Positions 34,651 to 43,564 of a DNA stretch of 64,000 nucleotides are shown here, piece by piece. The notes beneath the pieces are model-generated. The model did no database searches, was not told the origin of the DNA, and worked only from the letters and a program-made list of their open reading frames with translations. Every line of letters starts with the position of its first letter. Within the stretch, counting starts at the first letter, position 1. This DNA comes from Chitinophagaceae bacterium (GTDB lineage: Bacteria; Bacteroidota; Bacteroidia; Chitinophagales; Chitinophagaceae). The stretch lies in the NCBI GenBank assembly GCA_003168265.1, contig PMSV01000012.1:124001-188000 (forward strand), given 5' to 3'. Position numbers and translations under genes: made by a program.

Positions 34651-36033
34651 TTATTCTGCAATCAATTCTTCTTTGAGACCTTCGGGAGTGGAGATAAGAA
34701 GCGTTCCCTGCATGTATTTTTCTGCATGCTGGCTGAAATCCAAACCTTCTTCCTCTTCTTTTGATGTCACACGTAAGGGCAATATCGCGTTGATTAATTT
34801 GAGTATCCCATACGATATGGAGAAGCTATAGGCTACTACGATTCCGAGAGCTTTCAACTGTATCAGGAAAAACGAAAAATTGCCATAGAACCATCCATTG
34901 TTACCGGCTGCATTCACAGCTTTGGTGGCAAATATTCCCGTCATGAGCATGCCGACCATGCCACCGATCCCGTGGCAGGGGAATACATCGAGGGTATCAT
35001 CCAGCGAGGACTTGGACTTGATATGAACGGCAAGATTGGAAATTACTGCTGCAACCACCCCTATAAAAATGCTTTGAGGGATGGCTACGAATCCGGCAGC
35101 CGGAGTTATGGCAACGAGGCCGACAACGGCCCCGATGCAGAAACCGAGGACGGATGGCTTTTTGCCTTTCATGACATCAAAGAACATCCAGGAAAGGCCT
35201 GCGGCGGCAGCGGCCGTGTTTGTTGTTGCGAAAGCAGATACTGCCAGGCTGCTGGCTGCTCCGGCTGAACCCGCATTAAATCCAAACCATCCGAACCAGA
35301 GTAAACCGGTCCCGATTAACACATAAGGGATATTGGCAGGCGGAATTTCCCTTTGGTCAATATGTACCTGCCTCCTTTTTAAAACAAGGGCCCCGGCAAG
35401 GGCGGCACAACCTGCAGAGATATGCACTACCGTTCCCCCTGCAAAATCAAGTTCACCCATCTGGGCTAGGAACCCTTGCGGATGCCAGCTCCAATGCGCC
35501 AGGGGGGCATATACGAAAAGACTGAAAAGCGCTACGAAGAGGAGAAAAGAGGTAAAACGAATCCGTTCGGCAACTGCTCCCACCACCAAACCCGGGGTAA
35601 TGATGGCAAACATGAGCTGAAAGAAGGCGAACAGGCTTAATGGTATGGTGGGCGCTCCCGGCCATGGCTTACCGGAATTCACTCCTTTGAAGAACAAGTG
35701 AGTCAGGGGATTGCCAATGATTCCATGAAAACTTTCTCCAAAACAGAGACTATAGCCTACCACGATCCAGAGCACACTTACCAATCCTGCTGCAATAAGG
35801 CTTTTGATCATCGTCGAAATGACGTTCTTGCGATGAACCATGCCTCCGTAAAAAAAGGCGAGCCCTGGTGTCATGATGAATACAAGAGACGTTGCAACTA
35901 GCATCCAGGCCGTATCCGCGCCATTATATTTGCCATCATCAAAATTGGAAAGGCTAGGAACAAAGAGCGAAAAGCCGGCAACCAGCAGCAGGACGAGGAA
36001 GGGAGCAGAAGTTCTGAGACTGAGTTTTTTCAT
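34651..36033 (-). CDS. amtB: Ammonium transporter, Amt/MEP family
   Basis: 460 residues with an N-terminal signal-type helix and 11 more helices. PGLAFFYGGMVHRKN (near 55), HWSWHPQGFLAQMG (near 185, first pore His), DFAGGTVVHISAG (near 197), LLWFGWFGFNAGSA (near 243) and the second pore His in FPCHGIGGMVGML (near 350) are all diagnostic. A C-terminal cytoplasmic tail is present. No glnK/PII gene is adjacent, unlike in many bacteria. The upstream 240 bp are very AT-rich. Confidence 0.95.
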   Translation of the reverse strand: MKKLSLRTSAPFLVLLLVAGFSLFVPSLSNFDDGKYNGADTAWMLVATSLVFIMTPGLAFFYGGMVHRKNVISTMIKSLIAAGLVSVLWIVVGYSLCFGESFHGIIGNPLTHLFFKGVNSGKPWPGAPTIPLSLFAFFQLMFAIITPGLVVGAVAERIRFTSFLLFVALFSLFVYAPLAHWSWHPQGFLAQMGELDFAGGTVVHISAGCAALAGALVLKRRQVHIDQREIPPANIPYVLIGTGLLWFGWFGFNAGSAGAASSLAVSAFATTNTAAAAAGLSWMFFDVMKGKKPSVLGFCIGAVVGLVAITPAAGFVAIPQSIFIGVVAAVISNLAVHIKSKSSLDDTLDVFPCHGIGGMVGMLMTGIFATKAVNAAGNNGWFYGNFSFFLIQLKALGIVVAYSFSISYGILKLINAILPLRVTSKEEEEGLDFSQHAEKYMQGTLLISTPEGLKEELIAE

Positions 36034-36221
36034 TTATTAAAACGAATTTACAAATTAATAAAAAATAATATGTAATTATTTCCTTGCAAATTACCTCGTT
36101 TATATAAAAATATTATCAAAAAATTTATCACTTAAATTTTGATTTGATTAATGCAAAAATGTAAAATGTTATTTATCATATTGTTGGGATTATTCTTAAA
36201 TATTAATGTTTATAAGATATT

Positions 36222-36251
36222 AATAAAAATGCCCCGAAATTAGCCGGGGCA
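36222..36251 (-). terminator. Rho-independent terminator after the HMA gene
   Basis: On the minus strand TGCCCCG (36251-36245) pairs with CGGGGCA (36236-36230), with an 8-nt loop, followed by TTTTTATTA. It lies 24 nt after the stop of the heavy-metal-associated gene. The remaining AT-rich stretch to the amtB start (36034) shows no clear promoter or sigma-54 site. Confidence 0.8.
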
Positions 36252-36274
36252 TATAAGATTTTTTTCTTTCGATA

Positions 36275-36646
36275 TCATTGTTTTTTCTGAGGGCCGCCGC
36301 CGTCTTCTGGCTTCTTGCAGCAGGCAGGTAGTCTTTTATAGGCTTCAGGTTCGGCAGTCACATCATCCGCGTCATAGCCAATATTGGCGATGGCGGTCTT
36401 TATATTCTCATAATTATTCCTATCGACCAGGTAGGTGACTTTGGTAATTTTTTTCTTATAATCAACATTAACTTTTAGGACCCCGTCTTCACGGGTCAGG
36501 TATTTTTCAATTCTGTCCTTGCATTGTTCGCATTGGACGGTAGGAGTCTTAATGGTGGCGATTTCATAATTTCCTTTCTTGACTACCTGACCATCAACAA
36601 TGCTTCCCAGACCCAAAACCGCAATAAAAAGGAATAGATTTTTCAT
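36275..36646 (-). CDS. Exported heavy-metal-associated (HMA) domain protein
   Basis: 123 residues: signal peptide (LFLFIAVLGLGSIVDGQ), one HMA ferredoxin-like domain with the metal-binding CxxC in TVQCEQCKDRIEKYL (about residue 38), and a short tail with a CC pair (LPACCKKPEDGGG). A periplasmic copper or similar metal chaperone is most likely, or a mercuric-transport-like protein. Follows pyrE by 23 nt on the same strand, probably by position only. Confidence 0.85.
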   Translation of the reverse strand: MKNLFLFIAVLGLGSIVDGQVVKKGNYEIATIKTPTVQCEQCKDRIEKYLTREDGVLKVNVDYKKKITKVTYLVDRNNYENIKTAIANIGYDADDVTAEPEAYKRLPACCKKPEDGGGPQKKQ

Positions 36647-36669
36647 TTTACGAGATTTAGTATGTAAAG

Positions 36670-37305
36670 TTAATAAACTGCTTTCCAGTTTGCAGGGTCC
36701 TTTTGCCAGTTTAACAAAACCACTTTTTGCTCTTCAGAAACGATCTTCTTCTCCAAGGCCATTTGAATCAGGGTTTCATAATTGGTCAGGGACCTGAGTG
36801 GTACTCCGGCCTGATCAAAAGCGGTTTTCGCTAATTCAAAACCATAATTAAATATCGACACCATGCCAATCACTTGCAGACAGCTTGCCTGAAGGACTGA
36901 AACCACTTCGAGACTGCTTTTTCCTGTAGACACCAGATCTTCAACCACCACAGTTGGCTGGTCTTTTTCAAAATAGCCCTCGATCTGATTTCCCAGGCCA
37001 TGGTCCTTGGGTTTTGACCGAACATATATAAAGGGAAGCTTGAGTTGGTCAGCCGCCATCGCCCCCCAGGGGATGCCTGCAGTGGCCACTCCGGCAATCA
37101 AAGCCGTATTCGGAAATTGCTCAAAAATGACATTGCACATTTCAGACTTGATAAGGTCCCTTGCATAGGGAAATGAAAGTGACTTTCTATTATCGCAATA
37201 AATAGGGCTTTTCCAGCCTGAGGCCCAGGTAAATGGTTCTTTTGCATTAAGCTTTATCGCCTTTATTTGCAAAAGCTTTTCTGCTATAGCTTTTTCATTA
37301 GTCAT
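36670..37305 (-). CDS. pyrE: Orotate phosphoribosyltransferase
   Basis: Converts orotate and PRPP to OMP. 211 residues. Start WASGWKSPIYCDNR (about residue 27-40), IAGVATAGIPWGAM (about 72) and the PRPP loop VVVEDLVSTGKSSLEVV (about 118; key ED and STG) are as in PyrE. Head to head with the aminotransferase cluster. The OMP decarboxylase-like gene at 38744 belongs to another subfamily and is not pyrF. Confidence 0.95.
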   Translation of the reverse strand: MTNEKAIAEKLLQIKAIKLNAKEPFTWASGWKSPIYCDNRKSLSFPYARDLIKSEMCNVIFEQFPNTALIAGVATAGIPWGAMAADQLKLPFIYVRSKPKDHGLGNQIEGYFEKDQPTVVVEDLVSTGKSSLEVVSVLQASCLQVIGMVSIFNYGFELAKTAFDQAGVPLRSLTNYETLIQMALEKKIVSEEQKVVLLNWQKDPANWKAVY

Positions 37306-37537
37306 GCCGCGAAAATAACGATTATTGCTTTTAACTGTTATTACTCCAATATGTGATTAGCATTGAGCGCGGGAATAACACAGATAAGATGTTGCAGGAG
37401 TATTTGGATCATCACAAGCAGGCACAAATGCAAAACAGAATTTCATCCTTGAGTAAATTTCAATGAACTTTGAACTTAGTGTTTTCAATGCTGTTTTAAT
37501 TTATGGATTTTAATATCTGGTACATTATCTTGTTCTC

Positions 37538-38647
37538 ATGCATTACAAACGTATGCCCATCGAAATAGAGTCCCCCGAGGGTCTCGGTTACGAAAAAATA
37601 GAATGCAATCTATCCGAAAGCTCCTTCATGGACCAAAAATTGAGTGATCTGGGATTCGATCCGGAGAACCTCGTATTGTTCTATGGAGATCACAAAGGAA
37701 AAAAAGAACTGAGAGAACATATAGCCAGTGAACACGGTCTAAACTTAGACCAGGTCCTCGTCACTCCCGGCGCTGCAACTGCATTGTTCATTGTTTCCAC
37801 CACTCTCCTTGAAAAGGGCAGTCCGCTTCTAGTTGCCCGTCCCAACTACGCAACCAATCTGGAAACTCCTCGTCTGATCGGAGCTGAAATCTCCTATATC
37901 GAGCTGAAATTCGAAAACCGCTTTGAACTCGATATTGAATTCCTGACAAAAAAGATTGAAAAGAAAAACTGTCTCGTGAGCCTGACCTATCCACATAACC
38001 CAACCGGGGTGACCTTAAAGCCGGAGCAATTATTTCGGATCGTCGAACTGATTGAAAAAAATAATTGCATCCTGCTCATAGATGAAACCTACCGCGAAAT
38101 GAGTTTTGAAGAAAGGCCTCCACCCGCAGCCAGCCTCTCTGACCGTATAATCAGTATTTCTTCAATGTCAAAGTCCTTCGGCCTTCCAGGCATTCGGATA
38201 GGATGGATCATTTGCAAGAACAAATATTGGATGGAAAGCTTTCTGGCCGCCAAGGAGCAGATCTGCATAACCAATTCAGTGATCGATGAAGAAATCGCCC
38301 TTCACTATCTTAGAAACAAGCAAGCCCTATTCAATCCCGTTCTTGAAAGAATAAAAAGAAATTTTAACCTGCTCACTGAATTTATGAACGGTCAGAAATG
38401 TCTGGATTGGGTTCCGCCTGGCGGCGGATGTGTTAGCTTTCCAAGAGTTCGCGAACCGGAAAAATTTGATATGGACAGGTTTCATGAAATATTACTGAAT
38501 GACTATGCAACCTATATTGGCAAGGGAAGCTGGTTCGAAATGGATAGTCGCTATATGCGCATTGGTTATGGTTGGGAGCAACCACAAAAGCTCAGCAAGG
38601 GCCTTGAAAATATTCTTAAAGCCCTGGACAGGTCCAGAATAGATTGA
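37538..38647 (+). CDS. PLP-dependent aminotransferase, fold type I
   Basis: 369 residues. YPHNPTGVTL (about residue 150), the pyridoxal-ring Asp in LLIDETYREM (about 180), the Schiff-base Lys in SSMSKSFGLPGIRIGW (about 213) and the C-terminal MRIGYGW arginine show an intact class I/II aminotransferase of the aspartate/histidinol-phosphate superfamily. Substrate unknown. 96 nt before the HPS-type gene, so either first gene of that cluster or an independent neighbour. PyrE is divergent. Confidence 0.85.
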   Translation: MHYKRMPIEIESPEGLGYEKIECNLSESSFMDQKLSDLGFDPENLVLFYGDHKGKKELREHIASEHGLNLDQVLVTPGAATALFIVSTTLLEKGSPLLVARPNYATNLETPRLIGAEISYIELKFENRFELDIEFLTKKIEKKNCLVSLTYPHNPTGVTLKPEQLFRIVELIEKNNCILLIDETYREMSFEERPPPAASLSDRIISISSMSKSFGLPGIRIGWIICKNKYWMESFLAAKEQICITNSVIDEEIALHYLRNKQALFNPVLERIKRNFNLLTEFMNGQKCLDWVPPGGGCVSFPRVREPEKFDMDRFHEILLNDYATYIGKGSWFEMDSRYMRIGYGWEQPQKLSKGLENILKALDRSRID

Positions 38648-38743
38648 CCCTAGCGAACATCAATGAAGAAAATATCAACTGGAGGCAACAGTCAAGAGTA
38701 ACCGAAATATGGCTGATAAAAGAGAAACTTTAATTGAAACCAA

Positions 38744-39427
38744 ATGAAGCCCATCGTTCAAATCTCCCTTGACGTTACAAATATCGACGAAGCTTTGGAA
38801 ACCGCCGCCATGGCCATGCGGGCTGGAGTGGATTGGTTGGAGGCAGGAACGCCCCTTATCCTGGCAGAAGGCCTGCATGGCGTGAAAAAATTAAGGGAAG
38901 CATTTCCAGGGATTAACATCGTCGCTGATCTGAAAACAATGGATGGCGGCTATCTCGAAGCCGAGATGATGGCAAAGGCAGGAGCCACCCATGTGGTAGT
39001 CATGGCAAGAGCTCATGAAGAAACCATCAAATGCGTGGTCAGGGCCGGTGCAGATTACGGAGTAAAAGTCATGGGGGATAACCTGGGCTGTCCCGATATG
39101 GTTCAGGCTGCAAAATGGCTGGAAGATCTCGGATGTGATTTTATTGTTCATCATATCGGTTATGATGAAAGAAGAGGGATCGCTGCGAAGGGGCTCAGAA
39201 TGCCTAGTCCTCTTGATCAACTAAAGGAAGTGGTGGCCGCCGTGAAAATTCCCGTGCAGGCTGTTGGAGGGCTCTCTCTGGAACAGGCCATTCAATGTCC
39301 TGCATATGGCGCGCCCCTCGTTGTACTCGGGGCGCCTCTAACGATCGATGCTGATGCTTTCAAAACAGCCGATGGGGACCTCGAATCATCGCTCCGGTTG
39401 ATCTGTGAAAAAATCCACTCCTGCTAA
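38744..39427 (+). CDS. HPS/UlaD-type decarboxylase or aldolase (OMP decarboxylase superfamily)
   Basis: 227 residues, one beta/alpha barrel. VADLKTMDGGYLEAEMM has the Asp-x-Lys-x-x-Asp of the superfamily (residues ~61-66). The other barrel segments DWLEAGTPLI, ATHVVVMARA, VHHIGYDER and QAVGGLSLEQA fit 3-hexulose-6-phosphate synthase and 3-keto-L-gulonate-6-phosphate decarboxylase rather than PyrF. These enzymes act on phosphorylated ketoses through an enediolate. No PHI isomerase (the usual HPS partner), ula genes or kinase are present, so the reaction is open. The dehydrogenase starts 9 nt later. Confidence 0.8.
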   Translation: MKPIVQISLDVTNIDEALETAAMAMRAGVDWLEAGTPLILAEGLHGVKKLREAFPGINIVADLKTMDGGYLEAEMMAKAGATHVVVMARAHEETIKCVVRAGADYGVKVMGDNLGCPDMVQAAKWLEDLGCDFIVHHIGYDERRGIAAKGLRMPSPLDQLKEVVAAVKIPVQAVGGLSLEQAIQCPAYGAPLVVLGAPLTIDADAFKTADGDLESSLRLICEKIHSC

Positions 39428-39436
39428 TATTCTAAT

Positions 39437-40474
39437 ATGTCGAATAAAATTCTATCTCCCGCCGTAGTAAACTATGGCCCTGAAAAAGGTTCCGTCGAAA
39501 TAAGGGAATTGGAACAGCCACTCTTCGGCGAAGAAGATGTATTGCTCGAAGTCGCCAATGTCGGCGTTTGCGGAAGCGATCTTCACCAATGGACCGCCGA
39601 TCATAGCTGGCCTGTTAACTATCCCGTGGTTCTCGGCCACGAATTCGGGGGCCATATCATTGCAGTCGGCAAATGGGTGAGCGGTTGGAAAGAAGGTGAC
39701 AGGGTCGTGAGCGAAACGGCTGCAATCATCAACCAGGACAGTCCTCTCGCCCGTTCCGGACTCTATAACCTGGATCCAGACAGAAAAGGTTTTGGCTATG
39801 GAGTTAACGGCGCAATGACTAAGTATGTCCGTGTTCCCTCAAGATGCCTGCACAGGGTTCCTGAAAACCTTCCCTTCGAGCAAGCCTGCCTAACCGAACC
39901 CTGCTGTGTCGCTTACAATTCCGTGGCCATGAACTCAAATATCAAACCGGGAGACCGTGTCATCGTGCTGGGCCCTGGAACAATCGGGATCTTATGTGCT
40001 GCTATTGCAAAGCTCTGCGGAGCAGAAGTGGCCATCGTTGGCTTGGAAGCCGATAGACACCGCATGAATATAGCCGTTCAATACGGCTGCGATGAAATAA
40101 TCGGTGATGCCACTGGATGGGCAAAACAAAGAGATGGCCTGGGAGCCGACCTGATCATCGATGCAGCCGGCGCAAGCATAACTCTAAAGATCGCACTTCA
40201 ACTCGTCAGGCCCAATGGCCAGATCACTAAAGTGGGTTGGGGCCCGCAGCCTATGGGATTTTCTCTTGACCCCCTGATCCAAAAAAACGTGAGGCTCCAG
40301 GGAAGTTTCAGCCACAACTGGCCGATCTGGGAAAGGGTGATCAGCTTATTATCGAACGGAATGCTGAATGTCAAACCAATTATTGGCGGGATCTGGCCTG
40401 TCTCCCAATGGAAAGAAGCTTTTGAAAAAATGCACCACGGCGATGTGGTGAAAAGCGTTCTCAAACCTGACTAA
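39437..40474 (+). CDS. Zinc-type medium-chain alcohol dehydrogenase
   Basis: 345 residues. Catalytic zinc ligands: Cys in GVCGSDLHQW (about residue 38), HE in LGHEFGGHI (about 62), and EP in LTEPCCVAY (about 153); Rossmann motif VLGPGTIGILCAAIAK (about 178). The four-Cys structural-zinc lobe seen in most relatives is absent (the segment after VVSET has none). Resembles sorbitol/threonine-dehydrogenase-like polyol enzymes. It probably oxidises a polyol or sugar acid in the same pathway as its neighbours (gaps of 9 and 12 nt). Confidence 0.85.
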   Translation: MSNKILSPAVVNYGPEKGSVEIRELEQPLFGEEDVLLEVANVGVCGSDLHQWTADHSWPVNYPVVLGHEFGGHIIAVGKWVSGWKEGDRVVSETAAIINQDSPLARSGLYNLDPDRKGFGYGVNGAMTKYVRVPSRCLHRVPENLPFEQACLTEPCCVAYNSVAMNSNIKPGDRVIVLGPGTIGILCAAIAKLCGAEVAIVGLEADRHRMNIAVQYGCDEIIGDATGWAKQRDGLGADLIIDAAGASITLKIALQLVRPNGQITKVGWGPQPMGFSLDPLIQKNVRLQGSFSHNWPIWERVISLLSNGMLNVKPIIGGIWPVSQWKEAFEKMHHGDVVKSVLKPD

Positions 40475-40486
40475 AATGAGATTAAT

Positions 40487-41287
40487 ATGCGCTTAAAAGA
40501 CAAGATCATAATAGTCACTGGCAGCACCACCGGAATCGGAAAGGCCATTGCCAAACGTTGTGTCGGTGAAGGAGCTAAACTAATCATCAATGGTCTCGAA
40601 GAAGAATGGGGAAAGCAAGTAGTGGACGAACTCGGTAAAGAAAACGCTCTGCTCCATATACAGGACCTCAGCCAAGAAGATGCCCCGACCCAACTCGTTA
40701 ACCTGGCCATCAGGACCTACGGTAAACTCGACGCTATTGTAAACAATGCAGCCATCGTCGCTTCCTCCAATCTCCAAACCACTGACCGCAAATTCCTGCA
40801 AAAATTATTGGAGGTAAATACTATTGCCCCCTTTCTATTGATAAAGGCCGCCCTCCCCCATCTGACCGAAACCCATGGCTGCGTCCTCAATATAGGCTCA
40901 GTCAACGCCTATAGCGGGGAACCCAATCTGCTGGCCTACAGTATAACCAAGGGGGCGTTAATGGCCATGACGCGCAATTTAGGAGATACCCTTCACCGTG
41001 AAAATGGAGTTCGCGTAAACCAGCTCAATCCTGGCTGGGTCCTTACTGAAACGGAAATGATCCGTAAGAAACAACATGGTTTGAGAGAAGACTGGTATAA
41101 GGACCTTCCATCTGTATATGCTCCCTCAGGAAGAATATTCTGGCCCAGCGAAATTGCCGCCGGTGCCGTTTACTGGTTATCAGATGAATGCGGCCCCGTC
41201 AGCGGCCAGGTTATGGATCTCGAACAATACCCCTTTTTCGGTCGTAATCCGCCAAAGGATGCAAACACGATCCCCTCTAAAAAATAG
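40487..41287 (+). CDS. Short-chain dehydrogenase/reductase
   Basis: 266 residues. Cofactor motif VTGSTTGIGKAIA (residues ~9-21), NNAA (~86), catalytic Ser in NIGSVNAYSGE (~138), and YSITKGA (Tyr/Lys ~152/156). Classical SDR, NAD(P)-dependent. The C-terminal lid (MIRKKQHGLREDWYKD) is longer than usual and FFGRNPP closes the protein. The substrate is probably a keto or hydroxy group of the same sugar handled by the flanking enzymes. 12 nt after the dehydrogenase, 3 nt before the TIM barrel. Confidence 0.88.
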   Translation: MRLKDKIIIVTGSTTGIGKAIAKRCVGEGAKLIINGLEEEWGKQVVDELGKENALLHIQDLSQEDAPTQLVNLAIRTYGKLDAIVNNAAIVASSNLQTTDRKFLQKLLEVNTIAPFLLIKAALPHLTETHGCVLNIGSVNAYSGEPNLLAYSITKGALMAMTRNLGDTLHRENGVRVNQLNPGWVLTETEMIRKKQHGLREDWYKDLPSVYAPSGRIFWPSEIAAGAVYWLSDECGPVSGQVMDLEQYPFFGRNPPKDANTIPSKK

Positions 41288-41290
41288 CGT

Positions 41291-42181
41291 ATGCCCAAAC
41301 TCGCCGTCTTCCCCAAAGCATTCATGGTCGCACTATGCAAGGACGGAACCATGAAATTATCCGAATGGATCGAACTTGCTTCAGAGCTCGAGATCGATGG
41401 ACTGGAATGGTATGCAGGCTTTCTCGAGATGCAGGACAGAAACAACTGGGAAAAATTCCGGCGCCAGGTTGAAGATCATCACAAATTTATTCCAATGATG
41501 TGCTGTTCTCCTGACTTCACTCATCCGGACAAGGCTTTCAGGGACAATGAAATAGCTAAGCAGAAATTCTGGATCGACATGACCCATAGTCTTGGCGGAT
41601 CCTATTGCCGCGTCCTTTCCGGCCAGCGAAGACCCGAACTTTCCATAGATAAAGGAATTCGATATGCCTTCGACTCCATCAAAGAATGCCTCCCCTATGC
41701 TGCTGAAAAAAACATAACCCTCATCATCGAGAATCATTATAAAGACGATTTCTGGACCTTCCCGGAATTCGCCCAGAAAATGGACATATTCTGTCAGCTC
41801 GTCGACAAAATCAATGACCCGTATTTCGGAGTGAACTACGATCCAAGCAACACTTATCTCGCCGGGGAAGATCCGCTTGTCCTGCTCAAACGAATCTCTA
41901 ATCGTATTGTTACCATGCATGCCAGCGACCGTTACCTCAAGGAAGGCACTATTGAGGATTTACGCAAGGAAGAAAGAGGCGCCGCCGGTTATGCCAAAAG
42001 ACTAAGGCATGGAGAAATCGGAAAGGGACTCAATGACTACGATGCCATTTTCACTGAACTGAAAAGGGTCGGCTTCGCTGGCTGGATCAGCATCGAAGAC
42101 GGAGTGGAAGGCATGGCTCAGTTAGAAAGAAGCGTTGCGTTCCTCAAGAAGAAAATCGAGGAATATTGGCCAGGGGAATGA
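41291..42181 (+). CDS. Sugar isomerase/epimerase, xylose-isomerase-like TIM barrel
   Basis: 296 residues. Metal ligands in the expected order: Glu in LIIENHYKDDFWT (about residue 151), Asp in GVNYDPSNTY (about 185), His in VTMHASDRY (about 210) and Glu in WISIEDGVEG (about 265). This is the AP-endonuclease-2/xylose-isomerase-like fold, covering epimerases, isomerases and dehydratases of sugars and inositols. No signal peptide, so cytoplasmic. Last gene of the cluster; a weak hairpin follows. Confidence 0.85.
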   Translation: MPKLAVFPKAFMVALCKDGTMKLSEWIELASELEIDGLEWYAGFLEMQDRNNWEKFRRQVEDHHKFIPMMCCSPDFTHPDKAFRDNEIAKQKFWIDMTHSLGGSYCRVLSGQRRPELSIDKGIRYAFDSIKECLPYAAEKNITLIIENHYKDDFWTFPEFAQKMDIFCQLVDKINDPYFGVNYDPSNTYLAGEDPLVLLKRISNRIVTMHASDRYLKEGTIEDLRKEERGAAGYAKRLRHGEIGKGLNDYDAIFTELKRVGFAGWISIEDGVEGMAQLERSVAFLKKKIEEYWPGE

Positions 42182-42191
42182 TAGCGATGAT

Positions 42192-42225
42192 TCCTAAAAA
42201 CCTCCAAGAACCTATGATTTTAGGA
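42192..42225 (+). terminator. Hairpin after the five-gene cluster, weak terminator
   Basis: TCCTAAAA (42192-42199) and TTTTAGGA (42218-42225) are complementary around an 18-nt loop, 10 nt after the last stop. AT-rich and without a T-run afterwards, so termination is uncertain. Confidence 0.35.
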
Positions 42226-42267
42226 GAAACTGCCATATCGATTGAGAAGACACAAAGTAAATTTGGA

Positions 42268-42693
42268 TCATTTCTGAAACATTTCATATTTCTTGCTGTT
42301 GAACCAGTTTTCACATTCAATACTATATAAAAAGATAAACGCGATCACTTGCAATACTATCTTCAACGCCCAAATTGCAACTTCAGGAATGCTCATGCTA
42401 ATACTTGCACTGAAAAATGAAATTATCACCATAACGAACCCAAGGCTAAACCAAACTGTCAAAACAAGTCTCGCCCATTTTTTACACAAGCCCATTTGTT
42501 TGATCAATATAATCATAATTGCATATCCCAGCGCAGAAACAAGCCAGCCCCAATAAAGAAATTTGGGACGTACAGTAAGCCTGATATTGTGAAGAATAAA
42601 AACAATCACCGATAAAAAAATGCCAGCATACAAAAGATTTTTTGCAGCGATAAAACTTTTGGGCTTATGAAAAACGGGGTCGTCAGTTGTCAT
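42268..42693 (-). CDS. Four-helix membrane protein of unknown function
   Basis: 141 residues with four hydrophobic segments (LLYAGIFLSVIVFILHNI, FLYWGWLVSALGYAIMIILI, WARLVLTVWFSLGFVMVIISF, WALKIVLQVIAFIFLYSI). Starts MTTDDPVFHKPKSFIAAKNL. Resembles small Bacteroidota membrane proteins whose genes occur singly; no motif visible. Independent of the plus-strand cluster it faces. Confidence 0.65.
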   Translation of the reverse strand: MTTDDPVFHKPKSFIAAKNLLYAGIFLSVIVFILHNIRLTVRPKFLYWGWLVSALGYAIMIILIKQMGLCKKWARLVLTVWFSLGFVMVIISFFSASISMSIPEVAIWALKIVLQVIAFIFLYSIECENWFNSKKYEMFQK

Positions 42694-43033
42694 TGTGAAT
42701 CTTTATCGCAAAATAAGTCTTTTTTGTATGCCAGGTCATAATCTACTGTGGTATCTGCTTTAGGTATCAATTTTGCGAAGGCATCTTCATTTAACATCCG
42801 ATTTTTTATATTTACCGGATATGATTCAGAAAACAATTCAGTCGTCGAACGGAAATTCACCCTCCTTTAAATACCCCTTGGAAAAACTAAAGCCCGCAAA
42901 TTTTCCGGAGGCACTATGCTCGTTGCATCAGATAGAGAATTCCCCCGGTCAACAAAAATGGCAGGTATTTCGATCCGTCTCGATCGAAGCGCCATTTCAT
43001 GGGCAGTTCTGGCTTTTGATTTTCAAATCGGTC
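42694..43033. other. 340-bp gap with no convincing gene
   Basis: Between the four-helix protein and the DHFR-like gene. A plus-strand frame starting ATG at 42821 is open into the DHFR gene (to 43180), but about 147 nt of it is antisense to that gene. It may be the truncated start of a lost gene or chance. No repeat, promoter or RNA gene is recognised. Confidence 0.3.
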
Positions 43034-43564
43034 TCACTTCCTCGATCTTTCATAATAGCTCCTGACAAGCCCATTAGACTGTACCATGGTTTTAATGTGT
43101 TCGAATTGAAGGTCTGTATCAAGATGATCGAAAAGAGGAATGCCGCTTCCTATAATTATTGGCGCCCTGGCAATTATTAACTCATCAATCAAATCCTTTC
43201 GTAAAAAGTCCTGTATAACCTTTCCGCCGTCAATATAAATATTCGAAAACCTCTCGTTTGAAAGATAGCTTACTAATTCCTCCGGTTTCATCGATAACAA
43301 AGTCACTTTTTCTTTTAATGCTTCCGGCACCTCTCTAATGCTTCTGCTGAGTAAAAACACTTTCTTATCATAAGGCCAGGAAGGGAAACCAAGGACCTTT
43401 TCAAAAGTCCCTCTCCCAATTACAATCGCATTCACTTCGTTCATGAATTCCTCGTAGGCCTCAATTGCCTCCCTATTTGCAAATTGAGTCAGCCAACCTA
43501 TGTCACCATCCTCCTTCGCGATAAAACCATCTAGGCTCGTCCCGATGTAAACCCTCGATCTCAT
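43034..43564 (-). CDS. Dihydrofolate reductase-like (RibD C-terminal fold) protein
   Basis: 176 residues. VYIGTSLDGFIAKEDGDIGWL at the start, NAIVIGRGTFEKVL (about 45-58), FLLSRS, IYIDGGKVIQDFLR (about 108) and IPIIIGSGIPLF-type end (RAPIIIGSGIPLF) are the pattern of the yyaP/RibD-C-like dihydrofolate reductase family, which is widespread and mostly uncharacterised. It is unlikely to be the cell's FolA. 214 nt after the DUF4249 gene on the same strand; that gap holds overlapping open frames but no clear gene. Confidence 0.85.
   Translation of the reverse strand: MRSRVYIGTSLDGFIAKEDGDIGWLTQFANREAIEAYEEFMNEVNAIVIGRGTFEKVLGFPSWPYDKKVFLLSRSIREVPEALKEKVTLLSMKPEELVSYLSNERFSNIYIDGGKVIQDFLRKDLIDELIIARAPIIIGSGIPLFDHLDTDLQFEHIKTMVQSNGLVRSYYERSRK

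Noticed and set aside
36034-36230. Sigma-54 or NtrC-type site before amtB
   Set aside because: I looked for GG-N10-GC on the minus strand; the closest match has the wrong spacing.
37353-37466. Possible 37-codon frame (GTG start, containing MLQEYLDHHKQAQMQN) between pyrE and the aminotransferase
   Set aside because: Open and helical-looking, but there is no ribosome site, homologue memory or conserved feature; short frames of this size are expected by chance.
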